A DNA stretch of 46,339 bases from an uncultured Hyphomicrobiales bacterium (GCA_903878085.1 CAIRGJ010000032.1:1-46339); one strand, 5' to 3'. Counted from the first letter of the stretch, positions 36,340 through 44,121 are shown. Translations and numbers: made by a program. Notes: generated by a model from the sequence alone, not told the origin.

Positions 36340-37074
36340 ATGACATCGCAACCCGACAATTCCACATTGGAAGATTTGCCGCCGCGCTGGACCCTGGAAG
36401 GTTTCCGCCTCGGCGCCTGGACCATCCTGCCGCTGATGCCGGGCCTTGCCGCCTTCGCCATGGCCTTCGGCACGGTAGCCGCGCGCAAGGGCTTCAGCCT
36501 CGCCGACGCGCTGGCCATGAGCGGCACCGTCTATGCCGGCGTCGCCCAATTGGTGGTGCTGGAATCCTGGCCGGAGAAGCTCACGCTGCCCGCGATCGGC
36601 GGCATCGTCCTGGTCACCGCGCTGATCTGCAGCCGTTTCCTGTTGATCGGCGCGTCCTTGCGGCCGTGGCTCGGCTCGCAACCGGCGGCCAAGATTTATC
36701 CGGCGCTGTTTCTGCTGGTCGAGCCGAACTGGCTGATGTCGATGCGCTACCGCGCCAACGGCGGCAGCGATCCGGCCTATCTCGTCGGCGGCGGCGTCGT
36801 GATCTATATCGTCTGGGTCGGCGCGACCGCGGCCGGCTACTGGCTCGGCGCCTCGATCGGCGATCCGCACAGCTTCGGGCTCGATCTGGTGATGCCGGCC
36901 TTCTTCACCGCGATGCTGATCTCGATGTGGCGCGGTCCACGCGCCTCGCTGGGCTGGATGATCGGCGGCGCGGTCGCGGTCGCCACCGATTATCTGTTCG
37001 GCGGCATGTGGTACCTGATCGTGGGTGCGCTGGCGGGTTCGGTGGCCGGAGGCTTCATCGATGATAGCGAGTGA
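36340..37074 (+). CDS. azlC: AzlC-family branched-chain amino acid exporter, large subunit
   Basis: 244 residues, multi-spanning. AzlC signatures: LGAWTILPLMPGLAAFAMAFGTVAARKGFSLADALAMSGTVYAGVAQLVVLESW and ALICSRFLLIGASLRPWL. With AzlD it exports branched-chain amino acids or analogues. The stop overlaps the azlD start by 14 bp, a standard azlCD operon. Confidence 0.92.
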   Translation: MTSQPDNSTLEDLPPRWTLEGFRLGAWTILPLMPGLAAFAMAFGTVAARKGFSLADALAMSGTVYAGVAQLVVLESWPEKLTLPAIGGIVLVTALICSRFLLIGASLRPWLGSQPAAKIYPALFLLVEPNWLMSMRYRANGGSDPAYLVGGGVVIYIVWVGATAAGYWLGASIGDPHSFGLDLVMPAFFTAMLISMWRGPRASLGWMIGGAVAVATDYLFGGMWYLIVGALAGSVAGGFIDDSE

Positions 37075-37372
37075 TCCCGCAGGCTTTCTCGTGCTGCTCT
37101 TCGGCATGACGCTGGCCGTCTACGCGACGCGCGCCGGCGGCTTCTGGCTGATTGGCCGCGTCACCATCGGCCGGCGGCTGCAGAAAATATTGCAGGCAAT
37201 GCCCGGCGCGGTGATCGCGGCCACCATCGCGCCGATTTTGCTGCATGGCGGTTTGAGCGCGCTCTTGGCGGTGTTCGCGGCGAGCTTGGCGATGCTGGCG
37301 GTGCGCAACGATTTCGCCGCGGTGGTCGCAGGCGTCGCGGTCGCCGCCGCGGCGCGGGCGGCAGGGCTGTAA
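37061..37372 (+). CDS. azlD: AzlD-family subunit
   Basis: 103 residues, three or four membrane helices (FLVLLFGMTLAVYATRAGGFWLIG, MPGAVIAATIAPILLHGG, LLAVFAASLAMLAVRNDFAAVVAGVAVAAAARA). This is the small partner of AzlC. ATG 37061 is chosen over the upstream in-frame ATG at 37025, which would lie deep in azlC. Confidence 0.9.
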   Translation: MIASDPAGFLVLLFGMTLAVYATRAGGFWLIGRVTIGRRLQKILQAMPGAVIAATIAPILLHGGLSALLAVFAASLAMLAVRNDFAAVVAGVAVAAAARAAGL

Positions 37373-37386
37373 CGACGGGGCGGACG

Positions 37387-37992
37387 ATGCCGCTGCAAAA
37401 CCGCGTCTCACCGTTCGGCGACTTGTTCGCGAACTCCGCGCGCGGGACGTTGATGGGCAATCGCGGCGGGCGCATTCACGACGCGCACAAGAAGCTCGGA
37501 TCGCGGCGCTGGGCGTCGCGGCAATGGATCTGCTGCGTGCTCGACTTCAACAACCGGCAGCGCAAGGTCTGGGGCGACAGCTACACCGAATTGTTTTTCC
37601 TCGACGAAGTGACGGCGCTCGCCGCCGGTCATCGGCCGTGCTTCGAATGCCGCCGCAAGGACGCCGAGCAATTCGCGGCGCTGTTCTCCGGAACGAGGAC
37701 GCGGGCGCGGGCAGGGGTGATGGACGAAGTCCTGCACGCCGAGCGGCTCGACGGCAAAGCCAAGCGCCTGCATCGCCGCACGCTCGATAGCCTGCCCGAC
37801 GGCGCGATGATTGTGATGAAGGACGACGCCTTCGCCGTGCGCGGCACGCATCTGCTGCGCTGGACGCCGCAGGGCTACACCGCGTCGCAACCGCGGCCGC
37901 GCGGCGGCCAAGTCGGCGTGCTGACGCCGCCGTCGATCGTCGCCGTGCTCAAGGCGGGCTACGCGCCGCTATGGCAACAAGCCGCGAATTAA
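37387..37992 (+). CDS. Conserved-looking protein of unknown function with Cys pair
   Basis: 201 residues. Notable segments: ANSARGTLMGNRGGRIHD, RRWASRQWICCVLDFNNRQRKVW, and AAGHRPCFECRRKDAEQF, a Cys-x-x-Cys in a setting reminiscent of (but not matching) the metal site of Ada N-terminal domains. No signal peptide or membrane helix. The protein may bind a metal or nucleic acid, but there is no firm assignment. It lies 14 bp after azlD on the same strand, possibly in the same transcript, and is convergent with the MFS gene. Confidence 0.7.
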   Translation: MPLQNRVSPFGDLFANSARGTLMGNRGGRIHDAHKKLGSRRWASRQWICCVLDFNNRQRKVWGDSYTELFFLDEVTALAAGHRPCFECRRKDAEQFAALFSGTRTRARAGVMDEVLHAERLDGKAKRLHRRTLDSLPDGAMIVMKDDAFAVRGTHLLRWTPQGYTASQPRPRGGQVGVLTPPSIVAVLKAGYAPLWQQAAN

Positions 37993-38005
37993 TCATGCGC
38001 TAGGT

Positions 38006-39214
38006 TCACGGCGGCTCGATCGGCGTCGTCGCCGGCGCTGCCGGCACGCGGCGCGCCCAGGCAAAGAACACCACCGAGGCCATGATGACCAGCATCGCGG
38101 CTGTCATCGCAGCGCAAGCCGCCCAGCCGCCATGGGTCCAGGCGACGCCGCCCAGCGTGCCGCCGACGCTGCCGCCGAGGTAGAAGCTGGTGACGTACAA
38201 GCCCACCGCCGAGGAGCGGCCGAATTGCGCGGTGATGGTGACGTAGCCGGTCGAGATCGCCTGACAGATCAGCCCGCAGGCCGCGCACAGCGCCAGGCCG
38301 AGGATGATGAGCCACAGCGGCTCGGCAAGCGTCAGCGCGATGCCCAAGCCCCACATTACAATATTGGCGATCATGAAATGGCGGCGGCCGAAACGCCCGA
38401 CCACCCAGCCGGCCAACGGCGTCAGCACCGAGCCGGTCAGATAGACCACGAAGATGGTGCCGAGCGCGGTCGACGACAGATTGTAGGGTGCTGCTGCAAG
38501 ACGGAAGCTGATGAAGGTGAAGGTGGCGATGAAGTTGAACAGCACGCCGAAGCCGACCGCATAAGTGGCGACCAGTTGCGGATTGCGGAAATGCCGCAGC
38601 ATCTGCTTGATCGAGACGAGCAGGCCTTCCGAGCGCACGAATTTCTTCTCGCGCGGCAGCAGCAGCGTCATCGCGATGGCGCCGGCCAGGGTGATCGCCG
38701 CCAGCAGCATCACCGCGCCGCGCCAGCCGATGATGTCGGAGAACATGCCGGTGATGAAGCGGCCGCTAAAGCCGCCGATGCTGGCACCCGAGGTATAGAC
38801 GCCGGCGGCGGTGGCGGCTTCGTGGCGCGGCCATTCCTCGCCGATATAGGCGATAATGACGACGAATATCGGCGGCAGCACCAGGCCCTGCACGAAGCGC
38901 CAGAACACCAATTGCGCCAGCGTCGGCGCCAGCGCCGCCATGAAGGTCGGAATCGTGACGATGAACATCGCGGCGATGATGACGCGCTTGCGGCCGATGA
39001 CGTCGGCGGCGGCGCCGGTAAACGGCGCGATCATCGCCACCGCCAGCGTGCCAGCGGTGACGACGGTGGCGGCGTCGGCCGCGCTGGCGACGAATTCGGC
39101 CGACAGCAGCGGCAGGATCGCCTGCATCGAGTACAGATTGATGAAGCAGCAAAAGCCGGTGAGGAACACGGCGAATTGCCGCGTGGACAGCAATTGGCTT
39201 TTAGCGGCGGTCAT
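38006..39214 (-). CDS. MFS transporter (DHA1-type exporter)
   Basis: 402 residues with about 12 hydrophobic segments. The DHA1 motif A loop is visible as GAAADVIGRKRVIIAAM between helices 2 and 3, and an equivalent in the second half, GWVVGRFGRRHFMIAN. The N-terminus SRQ/TRQFAVFLTGFCCFINLYSMQAILPLL is typical of the YnfM/AraJ-like subgroup. The substrate is unknown. It is a single gene with a palindromic repeat upstream. Confidence 0.88.
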   Translation of the reverse strand: MTAAKSQLLSTRQFAVFLTGFCCFINLYSMQAILPLLSAEFVASAADAATVVTAGTLAVAMIAPFTGAAADVIGRKRVIIAAMFIVTIPTFMAALAPTLAQLVFWRFVQGLVLPPIFVVIIAYIGEEWPRHEAATAAGVYTSGASIGGFSGRFITGMFSDIIGWRGAVMLLAAITLAGAIAMTLLLPREKKFVRSEGLLVSIKQMLRHFRNPQLVATYAVGFGVLFNFIATFTFISFRLAAAPYNLSSTALGTIFVVYLTGSVLTPLAGWVVGRFGRRHFMIANIVMWGLGIALTLAEPLWLIILGLALCAACGLICQAISTGYVTITAQFGRSSAVGLYVTSFYLGGSVGGTLGGVAWTHGGWAACAAMTAAMLVIMASVVFFAWARRVPAAPATTPIEPP

Positions 39215-39318
39215 CGTGATTCCGGCATAGTGGCTGCGAATCTATGCCCTGATTTCTCCGCTTCGGCAAAGCCTGAGGGTGGCGGAGCAGCGCGCCACCG
39301 ATGCATAGCTTTCGCTTT

Positions 39319-39358
39319 TCCCCTCCTCCCACGCGCGCTTGCGCGTGGCGGGGAGAGG
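39319..39358. repeat. Palindrome CCACGCGC-GCTT-GCGCGTGG with CCCCTCC/GGGGAGAGG flanks
   Basis: Perfect 8-bp inner arms at 39329-39336 and 39341-39348. Same family as the element upstream of tolQ. It sits between the MFS gene and the end of the APH-AAA gene. Confidence 0.65.
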
Positions 39359-39366
39359 TCAGGGGA

Positions 39367-40881
39367 TTAAGCGAGCGCCGCCCTTGCCCGCCCCAGCGTC
39401 TCATCCGGTGTGCCGGAAGCATCGACCTTGTGCCACGCGACGCCTGCGAGGTCGTAGTGTTCCTGGGCCCGCGCCACGGCGGCATCGGCGTCGGAGGCAT
39501 CGCCGCTGCGCGTGCCGACGCGGGCGACGCGCACGCCAAGTTCGGCGGTCAGGAACAGGCCGTGGAACTTTGCGCCGGCGGCGGCCTGTTCGATCGCGGC
39601 GCGCTCCTGCGCGTCGGCGAACACCGCATCGACGATCGGCGAGTGCCCGGCGGCCAGCACGCGGCGCGCCTTAGCGGCGAGCGTGGCATAGACGCGCGCG
39701 GTGACGTCGCGCGCATAAGCCGCTTCCGGCAATTTGTCGGTCTCCGCCACGCCAAACAGCGCCTTGCGCTCGACATCGCTGCGCAGCCACACCGCGCCGG
39801 GCGCGGGCAGGATCTCGGGGCTAAGCGAACGCGCCAGCAGCGACTTGCCGGTGCCTGACAGGCCGCCGACCGCGATCAGCGCCGGGGCGTGAGGCAATAA
39901 AAGCTTTCCGGCCAGCGCGAAATAATCCCGCGCGCTTTGCGCGACGCTCGCATCGTGGCGCGCCGCAGTGACCTTGGCGCGGATCGCCGCGCGCAGCGAT
40001 AAAAACAGCGGCAGCGCCGCCAGCGCGTCGAGGTCGCGCTCGCGCCGCGTCTCGCTCAGATAGCGGTTGAACACGATGTTGGCCTGCAGCGGCAGCTTGC
40101 GCTCGATCAGGTCCATCAAGAGGAAGGCGAAGTCATAGAGCACGTCGATGGTGGCGAAGACGGGGTTGAACTCAATGGCGTCGAACAGCATCGGCGCGCC
40201 GTCACGCAGGACGATGTTGCCGAGATGCAGATCGCCATGACAGCGCCGCACATAGCCTTCGCTTTCGCGCGCAATCAGCAGTGCGCGTGTCTTGTTGACC
40301 GCCAGGCGCGTCGCTTCGATCAGCGCGTTCGCCGCCGGCGGCGCAAACAAGCCGCGGTCCGCCACCAGATCCTCTTCGTTCTGCGCGGCGATGGTGCGGA
40401 TCGCGTCGGCGAAGCGCGTATCCTTTACCACCGCCGCGGTCTCGTGCGCGTGCGCCACCACGCGGCCGAGCGCATCGGCGAGCGCGACGTCGATCTGCCC
40501 CGCCTCGGCCAGATGATCGAGCGTCTGCGTTTCGTCGAAACGCACCATCTCGACCGCCCATTCCACCGGCTCACCTTGCCCGCCGATGGCGAGACCGCCG
40601 CCGGGCTGCCGCGTGATTGCGACCACGCCGCGATAGATCGCCGGCGCGTAAGCGCGGTTGACCTCGATCTCGGCGTCGCAGGCCGCCTTGCGTTTAGCCA
40701 AGGTGGAATAATCGAGGAACGGAAAGCGCACCGCGCGCTTGATCTTGAGTGCGCGGGGGCCTGCCAGAAACACCATCGCGGCATGGGTATCGATGCGCGT
40801 GACCGCCGCGCCGCCATGCGTCTGCGGGTTGGTCAGGAAATCGACGACCGCCTGTTGCGATGGCTCGGCCGGGCTCACCAT
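39367..40881 (-). CDS. Fused aminoglycoside-phosphotransferase-like/AAA ATPase protein (Rv2004c-type architecture)
   Basis: 504 residues. The N-terminal 330 residues form an APH/ChoK kinase-like domain with Brenner motif HGDLHLGN at 215-222 and metal-binding Asp in LFDAIEFNP. The C-terminus is an AAA_33-type P-loop kinase with Walker A GGLSGTGKS at 339-347. This fusion is widespread and unassigned; the mycobacterial member Rv2004c belongs to the hypoxia (DosR) regulon. Here a FixK-like box lies about 50 bases before its ATG, shared with the divergent gene at 40994. It probably phosphorylates a small molecule, not necessarily an antibiotic. Confidence 0.87.
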   Translation of the reverse strand: MVSPAEPSQQAVVDFLTNPQTHGGAAVTRIDTHAAMVFLAGPRALKIKRAVRFPFLDYSTLAKRKAACDAEIEVNRAYAPAIYRGVVAITRQPGGGLAIGGQGEPVEWAVEMVRFDETQTLDHLAEAGQIDVALADALGRVVAHAHETAAVVKDTRFADAIRTIAAQNEEDLVADRGLFAPPAANALIEATRLAVNKTRALLIARESEGYVRRCHGDLHLGNIVLRDGAPMLFDAIEFNPVFATIDVLYDFAFLLMDLIERKLPLQANIVFNRYLSETRRERDLDALAALPLFLSLRAAIRAKVTAARHDASVAQSARDYFALAGKLLLPHAPALIAVGGLSGTGKSLLARSLSPEILPAPGAVWLRSDVERKALFGVAETDKLPEAAYARDVTARVYATLAAKARRVLAAGHSPIVDAVFADAQERAAIEQAAAGAKFHGLFLTAELGVRVARVGTRSGDASDADAAVARAQEHYDLAGVAWHKVDASGTPDETLGRARAALA

Positions 40882-40925
40882 TTATTATCCTTGGCCTTTC
40901 TTTGGCCTGCTATCCTGGCGTCGTC

Positions 40926-40939
40926 CTGATCCAGATCAA
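40926..40939. promoter_or_regulatory. FixK/FNR-like box CTGAT-CCAG-ATCAA between divergent genes
   Basis: CTGATCCAGATCAA (minus strand TTGATCTGGATCAG) matches 9 of the 10 conserved positions of TTGAT-N4-ATCAA. It is centred about 52 bases from the ATG at 40881 and 61 bases from the GTG at 40994, suitable for controlling either or both genes. Confidence 0.65.
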
Positions 40940-40993
40940 TAGCGGCCCGGCCGGATGCGGCCATGATGTGCCATCGAGCTTGGAGGACCTATC

Positions 40994-41386
40994 GTGACCA
41001 CACTACCGCACGCCTTTAAACGCATCAGATTAAATCTCGCCCGCTCCAAGGATTTCCCGCAGGGCTCGGACCGGCACGGCTATGAATTCGTGGTGCCGCT
41101 CGACGATAAGGGCCACATCGACGCCAAGCTCTGGGAGAAGGACCGCGCGCATTGCCGCGTGCGCCGCTTCTGGGGCGGCGACGAGGAAACCGGCATGGTC
41201 GTGCACAAGCCGGGCGGCCCCGAGCACGCGCGCTGGGTGTTCGATTACGACCAGACTGCCGTGGACGACGACGAAAGCGGTTACCGCTTCGGCGCCCACG
41301 CCTTCCAACCTGGCGAATATGTCTCGATCCGCGGCGCCGGCGAGATGCACACCTTCATGGTGGTCTCGGTCGAGCAGGCCAGCTGA
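40994..41386 (+). CDS. Small conserved-looking protein of unknown function
   Basis: 130 residues starting at GTG 40994 with GGAGG at 40983-40987. Segments of note: YEFVVPLDDKGHIDAKLWEKDRAHCRVRRFWGGDEETGMVV, HARWVFDYD and FGAHAFQPGEYVSIRGAGEMHTFMVVSV, suggesting a soluble beta-rich domain. No known family recognised. It shares an FNR/FixK-like box with the APH-AAA gene, so it may belong to the same low-oxygen response. Confidence 0.72.
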   Translation: MTTLPHAFKRIRLNLARSKDFPQGSDRHGYEFVVPLDDKGHIDAKLWEKDRAHCRVRRFWGGDEETGMVVHKPGGPEHARWVFDYDQTAVDDDESGYRFGAHAFQPGEYVSIRGAGEMHTFMVVSVEQAS

Positions 41387-41416
41387 GCGGCGGCGTTTTC
41401 ACGATCTCGAAGCACC

Positions 41417-41446
41417 AGGACCAAGTCTACTAGGACCAAGTCTATT
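41417..41446 (+). repeat. 15-bp tandem direct repeat upstream of the NIPSNAP gene
   Basis: AGGACCAAGTCTACT (41417-41431) is followed at once by AGGACCAAGTCTATT (41432-41446), one difference. It lies about 70 bases before the NIPSNAP start. It could be a regulator's tandem site or a slippage duplication. Confidence 0.8.
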
Positions 41447-41518
41447 GACCGGCGCGCGGCGGCTCGAAAGAGTGCGCCGCATCGCCGCGCCAAGCGGCCA
41501 ATCCTTGGGAGGCTTTCC

Positions 41519-41866
41519 GTGCTACTCGACGTCCGCACCTATAAGACGCTGCCGGGCCGCGTGAATGCGCAGCTTGAGCTGTACAAGAAATATGGCTATC
41601 CGGTTCAGCTTCGTTACATGGGCGAGCCTCTGTGCTACGCCGTTGCCGAGACCGGCGAACTCAACACCTTCACCCACATCTGGGTCTATGCGAGCGCCGC
41701 CGACCGCGAGCAGAAGCGCGCCGCGATGGCGAAAGATCCGGACTGGGCGGTCTACCTCGCCGAGAACGCCAAGGCCGGCCACATCATCGCGCAGGAAAAC
41801 TGCCAGATGATCCCGACATCCTGGTCGCCGCCGATCCCGATGCCGAAGATTCATCCGAAGGCTTAA
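41519..41866 (+). CDS. NIPSNAP family protein
   Basis: 115 residues, ferredoxin-like dimeric alpha/beta barrel. MLLDVRTYKTLPGRVNAQLELYKKYG and ELNTFTHIWVYASAADREQKRAAMAKDPDWAVYL are diagnostic of the NIPSNAP family. Bacterial members are small putative monooxygenases or binding proteins of unclear role. GTG start at 41519 with GGGAGG at about 41506-41511. It precedes the TPP enzyme gene by 78 bases holding a palindrome. Confidence 0.88.
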   Translation: MLLDVRTYKTLPGRVNAQLELYKKYGYPVQLRYMGEPLCYAVAETGELNTFTHIWVYASAADREQKRAAMAKDPDWAVYLAENAKAGHIIAQENCQMIPTSWSPPIPMPKIHPKA

Positions 41867-41871
41867 TTGCC

Positions 41872-41906
41872 GCCGTCATGCCCGGCATCATGCCGGGCAT
41901 GACGGC
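41872..41906. repeat. 15-bp-arm perfect palindrome between the NIPSNAP and TPP genes
   Basis: Arms GCCGTCATGCCCGGC (41872-41886) and GCCGGGCATGACGGC (41892-41906) around ATCAT. This is the longest perfect palindrome in the window and a variant of the dispersed GTCATGCCCGG element. It could end the NIPSNAP transcript, though no U-run follows. Confidence 0.8.
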
Positions 41907-41944
41907 AAAGCTTTGAGACGATCGTCAATCGGAAACCGATAATC

Positions 41945-43636
41945 ATGCGCAGCAATGACGGCACCCGCACCGGCGGCCAGATCCTGATCGACCAGTTGGC
42001 GATCCACGGCGTCAAGCACGCGTTCTGCGTGCCGGGCGAAAGCTATCTCGCCGCGCTCGACGCCTTTCACGACAGCACCATCAAGCTCACCGTCTGCCGC
42101 CATGAGAGCACCGCGGCGATGATGGCGGAAGCGGTCGGCAAGGTCACCGGCAGGCCCGGCATCTGTTTCGTCACGCGCGGGCCCGGCGCCACCAACGCCT
42201 CGGCCGGCGTTCACATTGCCAAACAGGATTCATCGCCGATGATCCTGTTCGTCGGCCAGATCGGCCGCCACATGCGCGAGCGCGAGGCGTTCCAGGAACT
42301 CGATTACCGCGCGGTGTTCGGCACCATGGCGAAATGGGCGACCGAGATCGACGATCCGGCGCGCATCCCCGAGATCGTGTCGCGTGCCTTCCACACTGCC
42401 TGCAACGGTCGTCCCGGCCCAGTGGTGATCGCGCTGCCGGAAGACATGCTGACCGAGCGCGTCATTACGCCGGACGCCCTGGCCTACGAGCCGGTGGAAA
42501 TCTGGCCGGGCCTCACCGACATGAGCCGGCTGCAAAAGATGCTATGGGCGGCGAAGCGTCCCATCGTGCTGGCCGGCGGCAGCCGCTGGTCGGAAGCGGC
42601 CTGGAATGCGCTGCATCGCTTTGCCGAACGCTTCCAGCTTCCGGTCGCCACCACGTTCCGCCGCGGCCATCTGTTCGACCATGAGCATGTCAATTATGCC
42701 GGCGACATGGGCATCGGCCCCAATCCGAAACTGCTGGCGCGCGTCAAAGGCGCCGATCTCGTCTTGATGATCGGCAGCCGCATGAGCGAGATGGCGTCGC
42801 AGAGCTATACGCTGTTCGATATTCCCGAGCCGCAGATGAAGCTGGTGCACGTGCATCCGGGTTCGGAAGAACTCGGCCGCGTCTATCATCCGGCGCTGGC
42901 GATCAACGCCGCGCCGACCGCGTTCTGCTCGGCGCTGGAAGGCCTGCAGCCGCCGAACGAGATCCCGTGGCAGGGCGCGGCCGATATCGCGCACGCCGAC
43001 TTCCTCGCCTGGACCGGCAAGGCGACCCAGGTGCCGGGCAACGTCAATCTCGGCGAAGTCTTGGTGTGGCTGCGCGACAACCTGTCGGCCGACTCGTTTC
43101 TCACCAACGGCGCGGGCAATTTTGCCGGTTGGATTCACCGCTACTATCGCTTCCGCAAATTCGCCACCCATGTCGGCCCGACCTCGGGCTCGATGGGCTA
43201 TGGCTTTCCGGCCGCGCTCGGCGTCAAGACGCTGTATCCTGATCGCGCGGTGGTCTGCATCGCCGGCGACGGCGACTTCATGATGACGGCGCAGGATTTC
43301 GCCACCGCCGTGCAATACGAGTTGCCGGTCATCGTGGTGATCGCGGACAACGGCCTCTACGGCACCATCCGCATGCATCAGGAGCGCGATTATCCCGGCC
43401 GCCAGGTCGCCACCGCGCTGCGCAACCCGGATTTCGTCGCCTACGCCAAGGCCTTCGGCGGCTTCGGTGTGCGCGTCGACAAGACCGCCGATTTCCCGGC
43501 GGCCTTTGCCGCCGCGCAGAAGTCGGGCCTGCCGTCGATCATTCATCTCAAGATCGATCCCGAAGGCATCTCGCCGTCGGCGACGCTCACCGGCATCCGC
43601 GAGAAGTCGCTGGCGGCAGGGCACGGGAAGAAGTAG
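41945..43636 (+). CDS. Thiamine pyrophosphate-binding enzyme, acetolactate synthase-like
   Basis: 563 residues with the three-domain TPP layout. The PYR domain carries GGQILIDQLAIHGVKHAFCVPGES and catalytic Glu54 in CRHESTAAMMAEAVG; the centre is a DHS-like/FAD-type domain (RPIVLAGGSRWSEAAWNALHRFAERFQLPVATTFRRG); the PP domain has GSMGYGFPAALG and the GDGDFMM...ADN metal motif. The ALS large-subunit FAD and Gln determinants are not clear, so it may be an oxo-acid decarboxylase or a glyoxylate carboligase-like enzyme rather than the biosynthetic ALS. It has no small regulatory subunit next to it. Confidence 0.88.
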   Translation: MRSNDGTRTGGQILIDQLAIHGVKHAFCVPGESYLAALDAFHDSTIKLTVCRHESTAAMMAEAVGKVTGRPGICFVTRGPGATNASAGVHIAKQDSSPMILFVGQIGRHMREREAFQELDYRAVFGTMAKWATEIDDPARIPEIVSRAFHTACNGRPGPVVIALPEDMLTERVITPDALAYEPVEIWPGLTDMSRLQKMLWAAKRPIVLAGGSRWSEAAWNALHRFAERFQLPVATTFRRGHLFDHEHVNYAGDMGIGPNPKLLARVKGADLVLMIGSRMSEMASQSYTLFDIPEPQMKLVHVHPGSEELGRVYHPALAINAAPTAFCSALEGLQPPNEIPWQGAADIAHADFLAWTGKATQVPGNVNLGEVLVWLRDNLSADSFLTNGAGNFAGWIHRYYRFRKFATHVGPTSGSMGYGFPAALGVKTLYPDRAVVCIAGDGDFMMTAQDFATAVQYELPVIVVIADNGLYGTIRMHQERDYPGRQVATALRNPDFVAYAKAFGGFGVRVDKTADFPAAFAAAQKSGLPSIIHLKIDPEGISPSATLTGIREKSLAAGHGKK

Positions 43637-43645
43637 GGCGCGTCG

Positions 43646-43777
43646 ATGAAAAACATTCGATTGACGCCTGAGCAGATCAAAGAGGTCGAGCGCATTCAAC
43701 AAAACGTGTGTGATGGCTCGGCGGTGTTTGCGACTGACGAAGAAATGGCCGCATTCTGGAAAAAGTGCGAGCTGTGA
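43646..43777 (+). CDS. 43-residue small protein, antitoxin-tail-like
   Basis: ATG at 43646, TGA at 43775-43777. Translation begins MKNIRLTPEQIKEVERI and ends TDEEMAAFWKKCEL. The acidic DEEM-x-A tail preceded by G-SAVFAT resembles the C-terminal end of small addiction-module antitoxins, but there is no N-terminal DNA-binding part and no toxin beside it. It is AT-richer than its neighbours. It starts 10 bases after the TPP enzyme stop with no clear ribosome site (TAGGGCG just before it). It could be a remnant. Confidence 0.45.
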   Translation: MKNIRLTPEQIKEVERIQQNVCDGSAVFATDEEMAAFWKKCEL

Positions 43778-43801
43778 GGTCTTAAAAGTGGTGCCTGTCC
43801 A

Positions 43802-43830
43802 ATAAAAGGACCGCCCTTCTAGGGCGGTCC
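43802..43830 (-). terminator. Intrinsic terminator of the tRNA-like gene
   Basis: On the minus strand GGACCGCCC-TAGAA-GGGCGGTCC followed by TTTTATT. It is 25 bases downstream of the tRNA-like 3' end, so that gene is a transcribed unit in its own right. Confidence 0.85.
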
Positions 43831-43854
43831 AGTCGTAAAGGTATTCTCACAGAG

Positions 43855-43926
43855 GGTGGCAGGAGGGAATCGAACCCTCAATCTCGGCGGTTTAACCGTC
43901 GTGCTTTCCCACTAAGCTACTGCGCC
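43855..43926 (-). tRNA. Atypical tRNA or tRNA-like gene, anticodon position UAA
   Basis: On the minus strand: acceptor GGCGCAG (mismatches at pairs 2-71 and 3-70 with 3' CTGCCAC), D arm GCTT-AGTGGGA-AAGC (4 bp), anticodon arm CGACG-GTTAAAC-CGCCG (one A-C mismatch), 5-base variable region, and a perfect T arm GAGGG-TTCGATT-CCCTC. With U33 in place the anticodon is UAA (codon UUA, Leu), yet the long variable arm of tRNA-Leu is absent, and CCA is not encoded. It may be a noncanonical, degenerate or repurposed tRNA. A real terminator follows it. Identity uncertain; a tRNA scan would rank it. Confidence 0.6.
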
Positions 43927-44005
43927 CTCATCATGCGAAACTTGAGGCGAAGCCTCATGTCAGCACCTACCTTTTCTACGCCGTTGACGGCTTAAATGCC
44001 GTTGT

Positions 44006-44064
44006 GGCGCAGAGGTCAGATGGTGACCGAAGTCGTTAGCACCAGTGGCAGTTTGATTTGCCCC
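44006..44064 (+). other. Possible diverged second tRNA-like sequence
   Basis: It begins GGCGCAG, like the tRNA-like gene, then has GGTC-AGATGGT-GACC (a good D arm) and GGCA-GTTTGATT-TGCC (T-arm-like), but no convincing acceptor or anticodon stem. It lies on the opposite strand, 80 bases away. It may be a decayed relic or chance. The 366-base gap 43778-44144 otherwise holds the terminator, the tRNA-like gene and the TetR promoter region. Confidence 0.2.
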
Positions 44065-44121
44065 TAGCTTATTGGATCGTCGGCATTCGCGGACGATGAT
44101 GCCGGGGCTTGCTTCTTCCTC

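Noticed and set aside
39367-40881. Aminoglycoside resistance gene
   Set aside because: The APH-like fold is fused to a P-loop kinase and belongs to an unassigned metabolic or stress family; nothing indicates antibiotic modification.
43855-43926. Standard tRNA-Asn (GUU)
   Set aside because: Reading GUU as the anticodon would put G instead of U at position 33 and destroy the anticodon stem; the UAA register keeps U33 and a five-pair stem with one mismatch.
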